This document shows, piece by piece, positions 62,888 to 64,000 of a stretch of 64,000 nt of DNA. The notes under the pieces were generated by a model, which was given only the letters and a program-made list of their open reading frames with translations, had not been told where the DNA came from and did no database searches. Made by a program: the position numbers and the translations under genes. Positions within the stretch are counted from its first letter, which is position 1. The number at the start of each line of letters is the position of its first letter. The DNA is from Streptomyces gilvus (GTDB lineage Bacteria; Actinomycetota; Actinomycetes; Streptomycetales; Streptomycetaceae): assembly GCF_022513565.1 (NCBI RefSeq), contig NZ_JAKWBE010000009.1, positions 217,169 to 281,168 of the forward strand, given 5' to 3'.

Positions 62888-64000
62888 TCAGTTGAGCTGC
62901 GTGACGCCCGCCGGGCCGCCGTTGGCGTCGTTGTAGTTCACCACCGCGACGCTGGCGAGTGCCCTGGGGTCGGCGTCGGTGAGCGTGAGGTACGACAGGA
63001 ATAGCGTGTTCGTGACACCAGGAGTGCCGCCCTCCGTGGGCACCAGCGTCGCGTACGCGGCCCCGGCCGGTGCCTGGAAGTTGTTGACCTGCTGGGTCCA
63101 GGTGGCCGCCGTCAGCGAGACGGTGTGGCTGGAGGTCGTCATGTAGGCCTGCGAGGAGTCGAACCAGTTGACGCTGAGCGACACGTTCGCCCACCCCGTC
63201 GGCGAGTACAGCCACCCCTGTGCCTCGTACCACCGGCCAGGGGCGACGCGCATCTTCTCCGACGAAGCGTAAACGGTGGCCGAGGTGCCGTTCGGTGTGA
63301 GGAGCCCCGACTCCGTGTAGCCGCCGTGCGTCTGGGCGTTGGACTGCGTCAGCGTGGCGTTCGTCGGGGTCCAGGGCGAGGTGCCGCTCACGAACGTCGG
63401 GTTCGAGTTCAACGGGTTGTTGGGGAACAGGACCGACTCCAGGTACCCGAGCAACCTGCCGTTGAAGTTCCACACGAACGTGCTGGTGCTGGCCCAGATC
63501 GTGCCGTTGCCCGACGCTGGCGTGATGGGGTCGGAGCAGAGGTGATAGGGCTGGCCGCTGTAGGCAACGAGCGGGCCGCCGATGTCGGTGTTGTAGAAGT
63601 CCACCTGAAGCGAGTAGTTCGCGAGCAACGGCCCCCAGCTATCGGCGTACTTCGCGCTCTTCAGCAGGTCATCTGCGTCAGCCAGGTACGAGATACCGAA
63701 CTCAAGGTAGTCGTTGAGGTCCGCCTGCTTCTGCTGCTGGATCACGAGGTGATACGTGTTGCCGGGCGTCAGACCGGTGGCGTAGAGCGGCACCGAGATG
63801 ACCGGGACCGGCACCATCGTGCCGTAGCGGTAGTCCGGCAGACCGAAGGCAAAGATGTCCCACGTCCCGCCGCCGGTGTCGAAGCCTGCGGTGACCTGGA
63901 CGCCGCGAACGGGCCACTCACTGATCTCCCACCGCTCGCCGATGGTGTCGGCGGTCGTGTTGAAGACCTGAACCGCGGGTGTCTCGCTGATCGGGTTGGT
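62888..64000 (-). CDS. Large extracellular or tail-fibre-like protein, C-terminal part (continues beyond the right edge)
   Basis: At least 370 residues are visible and the frame is open to base 64000 (the first codon read is Thr-Asn-Pro-Ile). An internal ATG at 63817 is not the real start. The end region has a jelly-roll-like module: NPTFVSGTSPWTPTNATLTQ, APGRWYEAQGWLYSPTGW, VSLSVNWFDSSQ and APAGAAYATLVP, seen in carbohydrate-binding CBM4_9-like domains of actinophage minor tail proteins. It lacks a signal peptide in the visible part. A secreted adhesin or glycosidase is the alternative. Confidence 0.6.
   Translation of the reverse strand, partial: TNPISETPAVQVFNTTADTIGERWEISEWPVRGVQVTAGFDTGGGTWDIFAFGLPDYRYGTMVPVPVISVPLYATGLTPGNTYHLVIQQQKQADLNDYLEFGISYLADADDLLKSAKYADSWGPLLANYSLQVDFYNTDIGGPLVAYSGQPYHLCSDPITPASGNGTIWASTSTFVWNFNGRLLGYLESVLFPNNPLNSNPTFVSGTSPWTPTNATLTQSNAQTHGGYTESGLLTPNGTSATVYASSEKMRVAPGRWYEAQGWLYSPTGWANVSLSVNWFDSSQAYMTTSSHTVSLTAATWTQQVNNFQAPAGAAYATLVPTEGGTPGVTNTLFLSYLTLTDADPRALASVAVVNYNDANGGPAGVTQLN

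Larger units (their letters stand above)
54700..64000. mobile_element. Probable integrated/prophage-derived element (ends not defined)
   Basis: From about 54.7 kb the genes are small, mostly unnamed and in mixed orientation, with weaker coding signal. They include an XRE/DUF5753-DUF6879 switch, an AlbA_2 protein and a large tail-like protein running off the right edge. No integrase, terminase or tRNA attachment site is visible, so the boundary and type are inference. Confidence 0.5.

Overview
The window is high-GC actinobacterial chromosome and almost certainly Streptomyces. The evidence is the codon bias, frequent GTG starts and leaderless promoters, three rare TTA codons, and a gene order (argH, argRDBJC, pheST, rplT-rpmI-infC, glnA4 with its FadR-type regulator) that I recall from the S. 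coelicolor SCO1570-SCO1620 region. I saw no rRNA, tRNA or CRISPR. From about 54.5 kb the content changes to small uncharacterised genes, an XRE/DUF5753-DUF6879 switch, an AlbA_2 (Schlafen-type) protein and a large tail-like protein cut by the window end. I read this part as an integrated or prophage-derived element whose exact ends I cannot see.

Layout. 1-0.8 kb: argH 5' part (minus) behind two ArgR boxes. 0.95-3.3 kb: a secreted two-repeat protein, a PPOX-fold protein and an L,D-transpeptidase-like protein. 3.3-10.6 kb: a two-component system facing an electron-transfer operon made of two copies of [ferric-reductase-like membrane flavohaem protein + FMN_bind lipidless anchor protein] followed by an ApbE flavin transferase. 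10.7-15.5 kb: argC-J-B-D-R, translationally coupled and also behind tandem ArgR boxes. 15.6-19.6 kb: GtrA, GtrB-type glycosyltransferase and YfhO, a three-component glycosylation module. 19.8-30.2 kb: single genes (DUF6314, a histidine-phosphatase fold without its histidines, GNAT, MocR regulator divergent from an EamA exporter, DUF1918, GHL10 glycosidase, 3-hydroxybutyryl-CoA dehydrogenase, small coiled-coil protein, NUDIX, TPR regulator, SpoIIE-type phosphatase).

30.4-37.9 kb is a core translation block: pheS-pheT, a PAS histidine kinase containing a TTA codon, a TrmH-type RNA methyltransferase, and infC-rpmI-rplT. infC has an ATC start codon and a long leader with an attenuator-like hairpin. 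38.2-46.6 kb: DUF1844, SseB, a beta-lactamase-fold protein, mycosin coupled to a giant Pro-rich single-pass membrane protein, and an amino-acid deaminase/aldolase. 46.6-52.7 kb: a DUF2510 protein, then the ethanolamine/polyamine-type gamma-glutamylation cluster (SDR, aldehyde dehydrogenase, GlnA4-type ligase, EpuRI-type regulator, PuuD-type hydrolase). The regulator and the PuuD gene share an upstream element.

52.7-53.5 kb holds two back-to-back gene remnants, an antibiotic-kinase-like C-terminus and a rifampicin-monooxygenase-like C-terminus. Both have lost their 5' halves, which suggests one deletion between divergent genes. A LysR regulator follows with its operator but no divergent target, and then the element.

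The most interesting systems are the duplicated flavin electron-transfer operon with its paired 11-bp-spaced operator repeats, the mycosin/giant-protein pair, the inverted TGTGC operator switch inside the integrated element, and the bldA-type TTA genes.
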